Shown here one piece after another: positions 26,841-38,972 of a stretch of 64,000 nt of DNA. The DNA comes from Pirellulales bacterium (GTDB taxonomy: Bacteria; Planctomycetota; Planctomycetia; Pirellulales; JACPPG01): contig DASYDW010000010.1 in assembly GCA_036499395.1 (NCBI GenBank), positions 75,668 to 139,667 on the forward strand. The letters run 5' to 3'. Made by a program: the position numbers and the translations under genes. Numbering within the stretch: the stretch's first letter is position 1; the number at the start of each line of letters is the position of its first letter. Below the pieces are notes generated by a model that did no database searches, was not told the DNA's origin, and saw only the letters and a list, made by a program, of their open reading frames with translations.

Positions 26841-28811
26841 TCAAGGACTGGCCAGTCCTGGCACCGTGACTGTCGTCGGTCCGCGGACGTCGATGTCGTG
26901 GACCAGGATCTGCTGGTCGGTGACGAAGTAGGTGTTGAAGTCGGGCACGACCAGGTTGTGGCACGACGCTTCGCCCGTCTTTACGACGCTGTCGATCGCG
27001 AGCGTCCCCTTGGTGGTGTGCAGGCGGTCGCCGACTTTCAATTCCTTGGCCATCCGCCAGCCCGTGCCTGAGACCCAGAACAAGTGGCCGAGTGTGCAGC
27101 GGATCGTCTCTTCACCGGCGTGCATTTCAACGAGCGGAAGCACGGGGCCCTTCGTGACTTTGGCGACGGGCTTATAACCAAGCTCGCCCGACTCCACGTC
27201 TTGCGCCAGAACCAGGTCGCCCACGTGTACCTCCTCGATCGGCATCTTGCCCGTCGCGGTCCACACGATGGTACCGGGAACGAAGCAGGCGATTTTCCCA
27301 CTGTCAAAATGGAATCTGGTGTCGAGACCCAAGTATTGCCGATTTGCCGACGCCGCCGGCAAGGTTGGCTGTGTAGGCGGAGTTTGTTGCTTTGGCTGAT
27401 ATGTTTGTGCAGTTGATCCCGTTAGTTGTGTTACCGCAGGTTGAACGGGACGGTAGATTTCGGCCGAGTAATAGGTGTAGGCCGAGCGATTGATCGCGTA
27501 GGTTTCCCGGTCGCCGGAGTAATGCGTGTCGTTGTATTCGTTCCACCAAGCCCACCAGTCTTTGGCGTCATCGTTCAGAATGTCCGCGTCGGTGGCGATC
27601 CGCAGCGTGGCACAAATCCGTTCATTCGTGAACTCGGTGCGGGCGTTCTCGGCCATCGCCGCCTGCGCGGTCGCGACGTCAGTCGCTGTCTGGTTGGCAA
27701 CGCGCGCTTCGGCCACTGCGGTCTGAGGGATCACGACCGCGCCCGGCTGAAACATGAAATTTGGCATCGCGGTCAGGCCCGAGGTGTACGCCATGTTGGC
27801 GTTCTGGCCCTCGCGATAAAGTGTCAAACGATCGCCGAAAATGCCCCCTTCGCCCGCGAAGGTCTGGAAGCTGATCTCGATCGGATTGCTCAAGCCCGAG
27901 AGCAGCATCGGGACAAAACTGAACATGTCGCGAGTCTTCAGCGCCTGGGCCGCCGCTTTGCGCACTTGCTCATTCTCGGCCAGGACAGCGAACCGCACGA
28001 GCGATTCGGACGCCTTCGGTTGTGGCATCGCATCAATGGTCGAGGTCACGGCTTTGCCGGCGGTTGGGCCGGCCTTGCCGAACACGGTTTCCAGCACCGG
28101 GATGACGGCGATGTCTTTGATCTCTTTCAATTGTCGGGCCGCCTCGGCCTGCCGCCCGGTATCACGACTGTCCAAATCGTTGCGCCAGCGCGTGACGATG
28201 GGCCTCCACTTCTTCGTCACGGCTTCCAGCTCTTTATCGTGCTTCTTAATCATGTCGGCCTTGGCCGCCGGCATTAGCTGCTTTTGAAAGCGCACGAGGC
28301 CCAGCTTCTCGGTGATTTCTTTTTGCTGGGCGTGCGTCGGACGCGAGTAGAGCGCCATCTGCAAGTGCATCTTTGCCTGGTCGTCGAGCCCGGCGTTTTC
28401 GCACCAGCGAGCCAGGACCAACTGTCCGTCGACCGTGCGGCCCGTGCGTGCGCGAAGCTGGCGATATTCGTTGATTTTCGACGACCAGGCGCTGGTCGCG
28501 GCCGTGCTGTCCGCCGACAGCCATTGGTTTTCAACCTTGATTTCGCCCAATTGCCAATGGGCCGGCGCGTATTCCGGGTCAGCCGCCAGAGCCTGTTGCA
28601 GGTAGTTTGCACGCGCGTCGGTATCGCCGGCGGCTTCGGCCGTTAGCGCCTTCTCGACGAGTGCGGCGGCCTCGGATTCTCGGGGGCTTTTTTCCGCAAC
28701 GCCCTTTGCAGCTGGCTCTTTTCCCTGCACCGAGGGCAGCCAGGCGGTGGAAGCAACAACGATGGCCGCGAGGCCGAGGAATCGATGCTTTACGTCTCGT
28801 CGATTTTTCAT
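26841..28811 (-). CDS. Secreted TPR/HEAT-like protein with C-terminal Hint domain, paralogue 2
   Basis: The 656-residue protein has the same order as its neighbours: signal peptide (about 1-30), TPR-like DPEYAPAHWQLGEI, helical segment with KLGLVRFQKQLMPAAKA, HEAT-like repeats (IPVLETVFGKA, VRKAAAQALKTRD), Trp motif DWWAWW, a Tyr/Gln/Thr-rich linker (about 430-500), and a Hint domain from Cys509. Blocks are CFVPGT, VGDLVLAQD, TLGHLFWV, CHNLVVPDFNTYF and ILVHD, again with Asp for the terminal Asn, and a tail with TVTVPGL. The Hint part is nearly identical to paralogue 1, while the linker differs in length and composition. Gaps of 99 and 79 bases on either side suggest one transcript. Confidence 0.85.
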   Translation of the reverse strand: MKNRRDVKHRFLGLAAIVVASTAWLPSVQGKEPAAKGVAEKSPRESEAAALVEKALTAEAAGDTDARANYLQQALAADPEYAPAHWQLGEIKVENQWLSADSTAATSAWSSKINEYRQLRARTGRTVDGQLVLARWCENAGLDDQAKMHLQMALYSRPTHAQQKEITEKLGLVRFQKQLMPAAKADMIKKHDKELEAVTKKWRPIVTRWRNDLDSRDTGRQAEAARQLKEIKDIAVIPVLETVFGKAGPTAGKAVTSTIDAMPQPKASESLVRFAVLAENEQVRKAAAQALKTRDMFSFVPMLLSGLSNPIEISFQTFAGEGGIFGDRLTLYREGQNANMAYTSGLTAMPNFMFQPGAVVIPQTAVAEARVANQTATDVATAQAAMAENARTEFTNERICATLRIATDADILNDDAKDWWAWWNEYNDTHYSGDRETYAINRSAYTYYSAEIYRPVQPAVTQLTGSTAQTYQPKQQTPPTQPTLPAASANRQYLGLDTRFHFDSGKIACFVPGTIVWTATGKMPIEEVHVGDLVLAQDVESGELGYKPVAKVTKGPVLPLVEMHAGEETIRCTLGHLFWVSGTGWRMAKELKVGDRLHTTKGTLAIDSVVKTGEASCHNLVVPDFNTYFVTDQQILVHDIDVRGPTTVTVPGLASP

Positions 28812-28890
28812 GTTCCGCTCCAGCTCTCTTGTTCTTGTTCCCTATCGCTTTGTTGAATCAAACACGCGCGTGGGTTCGCAGTCTTCACGA

Positions 28891-30669
28891 TCAGTCGCTC
28901 ACCAGTCCCGGCACCGAAGCGGTTGTGACCTGTCGCAGATTGTTGTCATGAACCAATATCCGCTGCTGGCCGACAAAGTAAGAATTGAAGTCGGCCACGA
29001 CCAGGTTGTGGCACTCGGCTTCGCCTTGCTGCTCGGCACTTTCTATTTGCACGGGACCGGCCGTGGTATGCAGCCATTGGCCGGCCTTTAGCTCTTTGGC
29101 CATTTGCCAGCCGATGCCGGAAACCCAGAACGGATGCCCACGCGTGGCGCGAATGGTCTCTTTGGCCGTGCGCACTTCGATGAGCGGACTGGCCGGTCGC
29201 AGTGTGACGGCCATTACCGGTTTGTAGGCAAGCTCGCCTGTGTCAGGCTCCTGCGTCAGCACGCAATCCCCCGGCTTGATTTGCTCGATCGGCAAAGAAC
29301 CGGTTGACGTCTCGACCGGTGTGCCGGCGGGGAAGCAGGAGACATATTTGATTCGCACCGGGGATGTATCAATAGAAGTTTTTTCGTAAACCTGCTTGTA
29401 CGGCGATTGGTAAATCTCGTTTTCATTCAACCACCAATCCCACCATAGCTTGAAATCATCGCCAAGCTCTTTGCCGGTGGCGGTTCTTAAGGCGGTCGTA
29501 ATCGAAATATTTAGGCGATTGCGATCCGCGTTCGCCGTTAGTTCCGCTTCCGCGCGCGCCGCATCGTCATGAACGGTCTTATCGTCGACGATTTGAGAAC
29601 GCATAAAGCTCTGGCGATTGCGAGAATAGACGATTTCCTCGTGCGCTGCATCGATGCGCACGAATCTTTGATCAACGAGAGGGCCCTCCTGGAAGAGGAC
29701 AAGCCGATGCCACGCGAAACCCCTGGAAAAGTCCGTTTGGAACTCAACTTGAACTGGCGCCTCGAGCGTTGCAATTAACGTCGGGACGTACGCGTACGGC
29801 GACCGTTGCCCTAAAGCAGTGGCGGCAGCTTGACGAACAGAGTCTTGGCCGGCGAAAACCGCGAATCTAATGAGCGACTCCGCTGCCTTCTGCTCCTGCA
29901 TCGCAGCGAGGGCGTCGATCACTGCACCACCGACTTCTTCATCGCTCGTAGCGAACGCGGCCTCTAATGCAGGGATCGCCTCTGGATCGCGAATACTGCG
30001 AAGCCTCACTAGTGCGTCCGCCCGGGACGACTTGCGAAAGTTCAATTCGTTTTGCAAATCCGAGAACCGCTTTTTCCATTGATTAAAATCGTGGTGCGAA
30101 CATACCTGCTCCGCGGCGATGTTTTCGGATTCCGCTGCGGTCATCAACACACCGTTACGACGCACGAGACCCAACTTGCGTATTATCTCGTTCGACTGCT
30201 TTTTTGTCGGCTGCAATTGCGTCGCAAAAATCAGATGTGTGCGTTCTTCGTCATTAAGCCCAGTGGACGCACACCATTGCGCCAGGGCTATCTGCCCCAG
30301 TGCTGTATTTGCAACATGGTCGCGTTTCACTCGGTATTGCGCGACCTTGCCTGCGCGGGTCGCTGCGTCCGCCGACGCTTCAACCGTTTGCCAAGCTTTG
30401 CCCACACGTACTTCGCCCGAGTGCCAATGAGCCGGCGCGTAATCGGGATCTGCCTTCAGCGCATCGGCAAGGTACGCCGCGCGCCGTTCAGCGTCGCCGA
30501 CTGTCTCGGCTTCGAGCGCTTCACGGACCAGCTTCGCAGCGGGGGATGTTGAGTCGTCCGTTTTTGCAGCGGATGATTGCGCGCGATCCGCGCCGCGCGC
30601 GAGTGCAGACAGAGCTACAACCAGAAGAGAAAACGCGGCGCCATGCCGCACCATGCGCGACAACCGCAT
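28891..30669 (-). CDS. Secreted TPR/HEAT-like protein with C-terminal Hint domain, paralogue 3
   Basis: This is the promoter-proximal and most divergent copy (592 residues). It has a signal peptide (about 1-26, ending ALARGAD), TPR-like DPDYAPAHWHSGEV, HEAT-like repeats (AIPALEAAFA, VRQAAATALGQRS), Trp motif LWWDWW and a Hint domain from Cys445. Blocks are CFPAGT, IKPGDCVLTQ, TRGHPFWV, CHNLVVADFNSYF and ILVHD, followed by NNLRQ and a tail with ASVPGL. Cys-to-end length is exactly 148 residues, as in the other two. By eye its DNA is somewhat richer in A and T than the two downstream copies, so it may be older or separately acquired. It is divergent from the sulfatase gene. Confidence 0.85.
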   Translation of the reverse strand: MRLSRMVRHGAAFSLLVVALSALARGADRAQSSAAKTDDSTSPAAKLVREALEAETVGDAERRAAYLADALKADPDYAPAHWHSGEVRVGKAWQTVEASADAATRAGKVAQYRVKRDHVANTALGQIALAQWCASTGLNDEERTHLIFATQLQPTKKQSNEIIRKLGLVRRNGVLMTAAESENIAAEQVCSHHDFNQWKKRFSDLQNELNFRKSSRADALVRLRSIRDPEAIPALEAAFATSDEEVGGAVIDALAAMQEQKAAESLIRFAVFAGQDSVRQAAATALGQRSPYAYVPTLIATLEAPVQVEFQTDFSRGFAWHRLVLFQEGPLVDQRFVRIDAAHEEIVYSRNRQSFMRSQIVDDKTVHDDAARAEAELTANADRNRLNISITTALRTATGKELGDDFKLWWDWWLNENEIYQSPYKQVYEKTSIDTSPVRIKYVSCFPAGTPVETSTGSLPIEQIKPGDCVLTQEPDTGELAYKPVMAVTLRPASPLIEVRTAKETIRATRGHPFWVSGIGWQMAKELKAGQWLHTTAGPVQIESAEQQGEAECHNLVVADFNSYFVGQQRILVHDNNLRQVTTASVPGLVSD

Positions 30670-30833
30670 AAGAATCGCTCCTCCGCCAAAACGTCCGGCG
30701 TTTGTTCCGTAGCGGCGCGGCGCGTCATCGCGACAAAGCGGAGGTAGCCCCCCGCGAGTTCATCGTTCATGATCGCGGCCGCTGCCGGAATTATCGCAAA
30801 TCGGTGCGCAAGAAGCTAATCAGTTTCTGAGTT

Positions 30834-30862
30834 TTTACATCGAATGCGGCTGAGCTTACAAT
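30834..30862 (+). promoter_or_regulatory. Sigma-70-type promoter of the sulfatase gene
   Basis: TTTACA at 30834-30839 and TACAAT at 30857-30862 each match consensus at five of six positions and are spaced by exactly 17 bases. Transcription would start near 30869, giving a leader of about 39 bases before ATG 30908. Confidence 0.55.
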
Positions 30863-30907
30863 CTCGTCAGCCATGACCTTCACACCCTGCCGTTAGGCAT
30901 ACAGAAC

Positions 30908-32275
30908 ATGTCTTCTCGAACCCTCCTCCCACTGCCGCTCATTCTGATTGCACTGACTTTTTGCGGCACGCTGCTGCCAGCTGACGCGGCGGAATCGTCC
31001 CCTCGTCACCCGAACATTCTGCTGCTCGTGGCTGACGATTTACGGGCGGACGCTATCGCGGCGCTGGGTAATACGACCGTCAAAACGCCCCATCTCGACC
31101 GTTTGTTCCACGAGGGATTCACATTTCGAAATGCCTACTGCCTGGGTAGCAATCAACCGGCCGTCTGCTCGCCCAGCCGGAACATGCTGCTGTCGGGCCA
31201 GACGTATTTCCGCAACTGGCCGAAGGGCCTGGCCCCCGGTGACGGGCCGAACCTGCCCGACGCCCTGAAGGCGGCCGGCTATTTCACGTATCACCACGGC
31301 AAGCGCGGTAACGTCGCTCGCGCGATTCACACGCGATTCGATCGCAACCTGTATCTGGATGACGACGAACGAGAACGCACCAGCGGCGAGCCGGGACATA
31401 CGATCGTCGACAGCGCGGTCGCGTTTCTCGACTCGTATCGGGAAAGCGCTCCCTGGCTGATGACGCTCGAGTTCGAGGCGCCGCACGATCCACGCGTCGC
31501 CGACAAGCGATTCCTGGACCTCTACCGGCCAGACGAGATTCCACTGCCACGCAACTATCTGCCGGTTCATCCGTTCGACAATGGCGAGATGACCGTCCGC
31601 GACGAGCGGTTAGCTCCCTGGCCGCGCACGCCGCAGGAGGTGCGCCGGCAGTTGCATGAATACTATGCCGTGATCAGCGGGCTCGACTTTCATATCGGCC
31701 GCCTCTTGCAGACGCTTGCCGATCGAAAACTGACCGGCGAGACGATCGTCGTGTTCACCTCGGATCATGGCCTGGCCATGGGAAGTCACGGCCTGTTCGG
31801 CAAGCAAAATCTATACGAGCATTCAATGCGCGTACCGCTCGTATTCACCGGGCACGGCATCGAGCGAGGGTCGTCTGACGCCCTGGTCTACTTGGTTGAT
31901 CTTATGCCTACGTTGTGCGATTTGGCCGGAGCTAATGCACCACGGGACATCGACGGCATGAGCCTGGTACCGATCCTTCGCGGTGAACAAACCAGAGTGC
32001 GAAGCACGCTGGGAATGGCCTACCGCGACGTGCAGCGGGCCATTCGCGACGATCGCTGGAAGCTGATCCGCTATCCGCAAGTCGATCGGACGCAACTATT
32101 CGATTTAGAGAACGATCCCGAAGAACTGCGGAACCTGGCTGATGAGCCAGCACAGGCCGAGCAGCTTGCGCGCATGACGACGCTTCTGCAAGATTGGCAA
32201 CAGACCGTGGGCGACAAACAACCGCTCGAGGTCGAGAACCCGAAGTCGGCGGAGTTCGAGCCGCCCACTGAATGA
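30908..32275 (+). CDS. Secreted FGly-type sulfatase (iduronate-2-sulfatase-like)
   Basis: The enzyme removes sulfate esters, probably from polysaccharides taken up or degraded outside the cytoplasm. The 455-residue protein has a signal peptide (about 1-28). The metal-binding start is NILLLVADDLRADA, and the catalytic motif Cys87-Ser-Pro-Ser-Arg holds the Cys that is converted to formylglycine. TSDHGLAMGSHGLFGKQNLYEHSMRVPL is the second metal/substrate block, typical of iduronate-2-sulfatase-like members, and the C-terminal strand has LFDLENDPEE. The activating enzyme is not in the window. It ends only nine bases before the convergent atpC stop, so the transcripts probably overlap. Confidence 0.93.
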   Translation: MSSRTLLPLPLILIALTFCGTLLPADAAESSPRHPNILLLVADDLRADAIAALGNTTVKTPHLDRLFHEGFTFRNAYCLGSNQPAVCSPSRNMLLSGQTYFRNWPKGLAPGDGPNLPDALKAAGYFTYHHGKRGNVARAIHTRFDRNLYLDDDERERTSGEPGHTIVDSAVAFLDSYRESAPWLMTLEFEAPHDPRVADKRFLDLYRPDEIPLPRNYLPVHPFDNGEMTVRDERLAPWPRTPQEVRRQLHEYYAVISGLDFHIGRLLQTLADRKLTGETIVVFTSDHGLAMGSHGLFGKQNLYEHSMRVPLVFTGHGIERGSSDALVYLVDLMPTLCDLAGANAPRDIDGMSLVPILRGEQTRVRSTLGMAYRDVQRAIRDDRWKLIRYPQVDRTQLFDLENDPEELRNLADEPAQAEQLARMTTLLQDWQQTVGDKQPLEVENPKSAEFEPPTE

Positions 32276-32284
32276 TCGCACCGA

Positions 32285-32725
32285 TTAGTGGCCGGATCCG
32301 GCGTGCGATGAAGTCGGCTTGCCGGCGTGCGCCGCGACGCGAATCTGGGCCCGGGCTTGCAACTCGACGCGCTCGCGAATGGCCAGCAGTTCGGGCGTAT
32401 GGGCCGGGCGGTGGCGGGCCGCCTGCAATTGCTCGGCCGCGGCCGCGGCATCGACCTGCGTGGCGGGCACGGCGCGATTGGTCAGCACCGATACCACGTT
32501 GCCGGACACCTGCACAAAGCCACCGTCGACGTAGTACCGATCGGTGCGGTCTCCCTCGACGATCCGCATTTCGCCATAGCCCAAGCGGCCGATCATGGCG
32601 CTGTGCCCCGGCGCGACGCCCAACTCTCCGTCATACAGCGGCACGACGACGAATTGCGCTGGCGATTCGCGTACCGTCGTCTCGGGCGTCACGACGATGA
32701 CCGTCAGGATGCGAACGCCGCTCAT
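32285..32725 (-). CDS. atpC: ATP synthase F1 epsilon subunit
   Basis: The epsilon subunit forms part of the central stalk and can inhibit the enzyme. From ATG 32725, preceded by CCCGGAGAA, the protein has about 146 residues. The beta-sandwich domain is recognisable by TVIVVTPETTV, VVPLYDGELGVAPGHSAMIGRLGYGEMRI and YYVDGGFVQVSGNVVSVLTN. The C-terminal helical part is Ala/Arg-rich and ends in a His/Ser-rich tail. It is the last gene of the atp operon, separated from atpD by 201 bases that hold inverted low-complexity repeat words. Confidence 0.92.
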   Translation of the reverse strand: MSGVRILTVIVVTPETTVRESPAQFVVVPLYDGELGVAPGHSAMIGRLGYGEMRIVEGDRTDRYYVDGGFVQVSGNVVSVLTNRAVPATQVDAAAAAEQLQAARHRPAHTPELLAIRERVELQARAQIRVAAHAGKPTSSHAGSGH

Positions 32726-32782
32726 TTGAGATTCTCCGGGGACACTCAAGTGAACGCCCGCGTGTGCTTCTGAATGGGCCAT

Positions 32783-34426
<1,644 letters not shown>

Positions 34427-34474
34427 TTATTCGTCTGTCGTTAGTGTTTTGCGTGCGAACTTGTTTTGAACGGC

Positions 34475-34549
34475 GAATGCAGAACCATGAATGACATCAG
34501 CGTGAACACACGCCTTGATTCATCATTTATCATTTTGCATTCTGCATTT
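34475..34549. repeat. Inverted ATTCATCATT/GCATTCTGCATT words in the atpG-atpD spacer
   Basis: The left arm at 34475-34497 reads GAATGCAGAACCATGAATG. The right arm at 34518-34549 contains ATTCATCATTTATC and TTTTGCATTCTGCATTT, roughly its complement in two halves. The spacer is strikingly A/T-richer than the genes around it. The same words return in the next spacer at 35445-35545. Confidence 0.6.
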
Positions 34550-34550
34550 C

Positions 34551-35438
34551 TTATCCCTTCAGCGCCTCGACGCCGCCGAGGACTTCCATGATCTCGCCCG
34601 TGATCTGCGATTGGCGAGCGCGGTTGTAGGTCATTGTCAGGTGCTTGATGATCTTGTCGGCATTCTCGGTGGCGGCTTTCATTGCCACCATGCGGGCTAC
34701 CTGCTCGCTAACAGCCGCGTCGAGAAAGCATTTGAAGAGCTTCACTTTGAAGCTGGTCGGCACCACCTCTTCCAGAATGCTTTTCGCCGACGGCAGAAAT
34801 TCGTACTGCGGACCGGCCTTCGCGGCTGGCGCGCTCGTGGCATCGGCGCCGGCAATGGCTCCCAGCGGCAACAGTGTCTCGACCACGGCGACCTGCCGAG
34901 CGATGCTGTCGAAGCGAGTGTACGCGACGTCCAAACGATCCAGCCGGCCGGTTATGTAATCCTCGAGATAGCCGTTGGCCAGCTCGTCGATTTCGGTGTA
35001 GCTGACTTTGTCCTCGAACTGCGTGAACGCGCGGTGCGTGGCGATCTCGCGAAACTTGAAGGCCGCGATGCCGCGCTTGCCTGATACTTCGAGCAACGTC
35101 TTGGGGACCGTGGCTTGCAATTCCTTCCAGCGGGCGACGGCGGCGCGGTTGACGTTCGAGTTGTACCCGCCGCACAAACCGCGATTGCCGGTTAGCACCA
35201 GCAGCGACGCCGTTTTGATCTCGCTGCGAGCCTCGAGAAGCGGATGGCTGACCTTGAGACCACTGGTGGCCAATTCGGCGACGAGCGCCGTAATTCGCTT
35301 CGTGTAGGCCGTGGCGGCGCTCGCACGGTCCATCGCCTTCTTGAAGCGCGCCGTGGCAATGAGCTCCATCGTCCGCGTGATCTTGCGGATGTTCTTGATG
35401 CTCTTGCGGCGTTTATCGAGTGCTCGTGCCTTGGCCAT
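34551..35438 (-). CDS. atpG: ATP synthase F1 gamma subunit
   Basis: Gamma is the rotating central shaft. The 295-residue protein has the family start K-R-R-K-S-I-K-N-I-R-K-I-T-R-T-M-E-L-I-A, the glycine-rich LTGNRGLCGGYN, and the C-terminal signature MVAMKAATENADKIIKHLTMTYNRARQSQIT-type sequence, ending EVLGGVEAL. All key segments are present. It is flanked on both sides by spacers with inverted low-complexity words. Confidence 0.96.
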   Translation of the reverse strand: MAKARALDKRRKSIKNIRKITRTMELIATARFKKAMDRASAATAYTKRITALVAELATSGLKVSHPLLEARSEIKTASLLVLTGNRGLCGGYNSNVNRAAVARWKELQATVPKTLLEVSGKRGIAAFKFREIATHRAFTQFEDKVSYTEIDELANGYLEDYITGRLDRLDVAYTRFDSIARQVAVVETLLPLGAIAGADATSAPAAKAGPQYEFLPSAKSILEEVVPTSFKVKLFKCFLDAAVSEQVARMVAMKAATENADKIIKHLTMTYNRARQSQITGEIMEVLGGVEALKG

Positions 35439-35444
35439 TTGTCT

Positions 35445-35575
35445 AAATGCAGAATTCAGAATGATGAATGATGAATCGAAGAAGCGTCGCCGTTGCGGGC
35501 ATTAGGTCTTCGTATTCTTCATTCTGCATCCGTCATTCATCATTTCCTCGGTGTTCTCTGTGAACTCTGTGGCGA
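35445..35575. repeat. Inverted low-complexity words plus TTCTCTGTGAACTCTGTGG word in the atpA-atpG spacer
   Basis: The left arm at 35445-35476 holds AAATGCAGAATTCAGAATG and GATGAATGATGAA. The right arm at 35512-35545 holds CTTCATTCTGCATCCG and TCATTCATCATTT, its near complement. Directly after it, at 35546-35575, lies CCTCGGTG followed by TTCTCTGTGAACTCTGTGG, a different word with an internal imperfect repeat (CTCTGTGAA/CTCTGTGGC). No reading frame is present. Confidence 0.6.
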
Positions 35576-35587
35576 AGCCTGATACGT

Positions 35588-37105
<1,518 letters not shown>

Positions 37106-37754
37106 GGACACTCCTGTTGATGATGCGGCTACGCATTTGCGCCAGCCGCGCCGCGACCGAACCGTCATAAACGGCGTCGCCCACGCGCAGCACGACGCCG
37201 CCGATCAGCTCGGGCTTGATCTTGGGAACGAGCACTGGCTCGCCCCCAAACATGCCACGTAATTGTTGTTGAATTTTGGCCGCCAATTCATCTGTTAGCG
37301 GGCTGGCCGTGGTCACCTCGACGCGCAGCAGTCCGCGCATCTGGTCGAACTGGGCACGCGCGGCGCGAATGACGTCGCGCAGCACTTCCAGTCGCTCGTG
37401 CTCGGCCAGCACGCGCAGAAAGTTCAAGACCAGCGACGAAACGCGCCCATTGAAAGTGCGGTCGACGATCTGGACCTTGTCCGCGGCGCTGATGAAGCCC
37501 GAGGACAGCAAGCTGCGCAACCGGGGAAAGCGCTCCAGCACTTCACTCTCAATGGCGGTGAGCTCTTCGAGTGCCGCTGCCGTTGCGCCCGCCTTCTCGG
37601 CCGCAGCGATGAACGCCTTGGCATAGACCTCGGCGACGCGCTGCGCACCGGGATCGGTGGCTCGCTCGGCAGCATCAGGTTTCGCAGGACTTTGAGACAT
37701 AGCTCACTTGCCGGTAAGTCGGAACGGAATCAAAACGTCGCCGTCACGGGCAGA

Positions 37755-38456
37755 CTAATTCTGGCGATGGTCCCCTTGCGGGAAGGTAGCCAGGGCATCT
37801 TCGATCAACTTCGCATGGTCGCCGGCCGTGAGCTTGGCGCCCACAATGCGACCGGCCAGATCCACCGCCAAGTTGGCACTGGAGCGGGCCAGCTCGTTGA
37901 GCGCTTGCGCCGTCGCGGTTTCGATCTCGGCCTTGCCGCGTTGCGTTTCGGCCTGGGCATCCGTGCGTGCCTTGGCCACGATCTCTTGGCCCGCATGCTC
38001 GGCGTCGCGACGCGCTTCGTCGAGAATGCCGCGCACTTCCTCGCGAGCTGCCGAGAGCTTGGCCTCGTACTCGCCCAAGAGACGCTTGGCCTCTTGATTG
38101 AGTTGCTCAGCCGCGGCGATGTTATCCGAGATCTTCCTCTCGCGAAGATCGAGAGCCGAAGCGATTGGCCCCCAGGCAAACTTGCCCAGCACGACCAACA
38201 GGATGACGAAGATCAGCACCGTGAAGATGGCCAGATCGAAGTCGACCTTCAGGGGACTGGGAGCTTCGTGTTCGCCGCCGTGGCCTCCATGAGCATCGCC
38301 ACCGTGGCCATCGCCCGCATGCCCTTCGGCTCCATGCGCTGCATGGGCGTCTTGCTTGGCGGTTCCCTCGCCTTCGGCGCGTAATGCACCGCCACCGATG
38401 TACACGGATACAGCCAAGCCCAGCAGGCCAGAAGCCAGGATTCGCGACATGCTCAT
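37755..38456 (-). CDS. atpF: ATP synthase Fo b subunit with signal peptide and His/Gly-rich segment
   Basis: The b subunit is the peripheral stalk. The last 165 residues are standard: membrane helix (LAIFTVLIFVILLVVLGKFAW, about 74-94), then a long charged helix with AAEQLNQEAKRLL, EYEAKLSAAREEV and a C-terminal DLAGRIVGAKL. In front is an unusual extension of about 70 residues. A cleavable-looking signal peptide (about 1-27, ending ALRAEG) leads into a stretch with ten His and many Gly (about 36-64, AHGAEGHAGDGHGGDAHGGH). This places a His-rich segment outside the membrane next to the stator. The stretch may bind metal; that is a guess. Confidence 0.93.
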   Translation of the reverse strand: MSMSRILASGLLGLAVSVYIGGGALRAEGEGTAKQDAHAAHGAEGHAGDGHGGDAHGGHGGEHEAPSPLKVDFDLAIFTVLIFVILLVVLGKFAWGPIASALDLRERKISDNIAAAEQLNQEAKRLLGEYEAKLSAAREEVRGILDEARRDAEHAGQEIVAKARTDAQAETQRGKAEIETATAQALNELARSSANLAVDLAGRIVGAKLTAGDHAKLIEDALATFPQGDHRQN

Positions 38457-38558
38457 GACAAGCTTTCCTCAATCCGGGGCGCAAGGGGCGCCCTCATCCA
38501 TGTTCAGGCGCAGCGCGTCGATATTCGCCGCGCTGCGCCGGCATAACCGACGCAGAAC

Positions 38559-38972
<414 letters not shown>

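Noticed and set aside
24843-30669. Hint proteins taken for classical inteins or polymorphic toxins
   Set aside because: No split housekeeping extein, no Asn and Cys/Ser/Thr at the C-terminal splice junction, and no toxin domain after the Hint unit.
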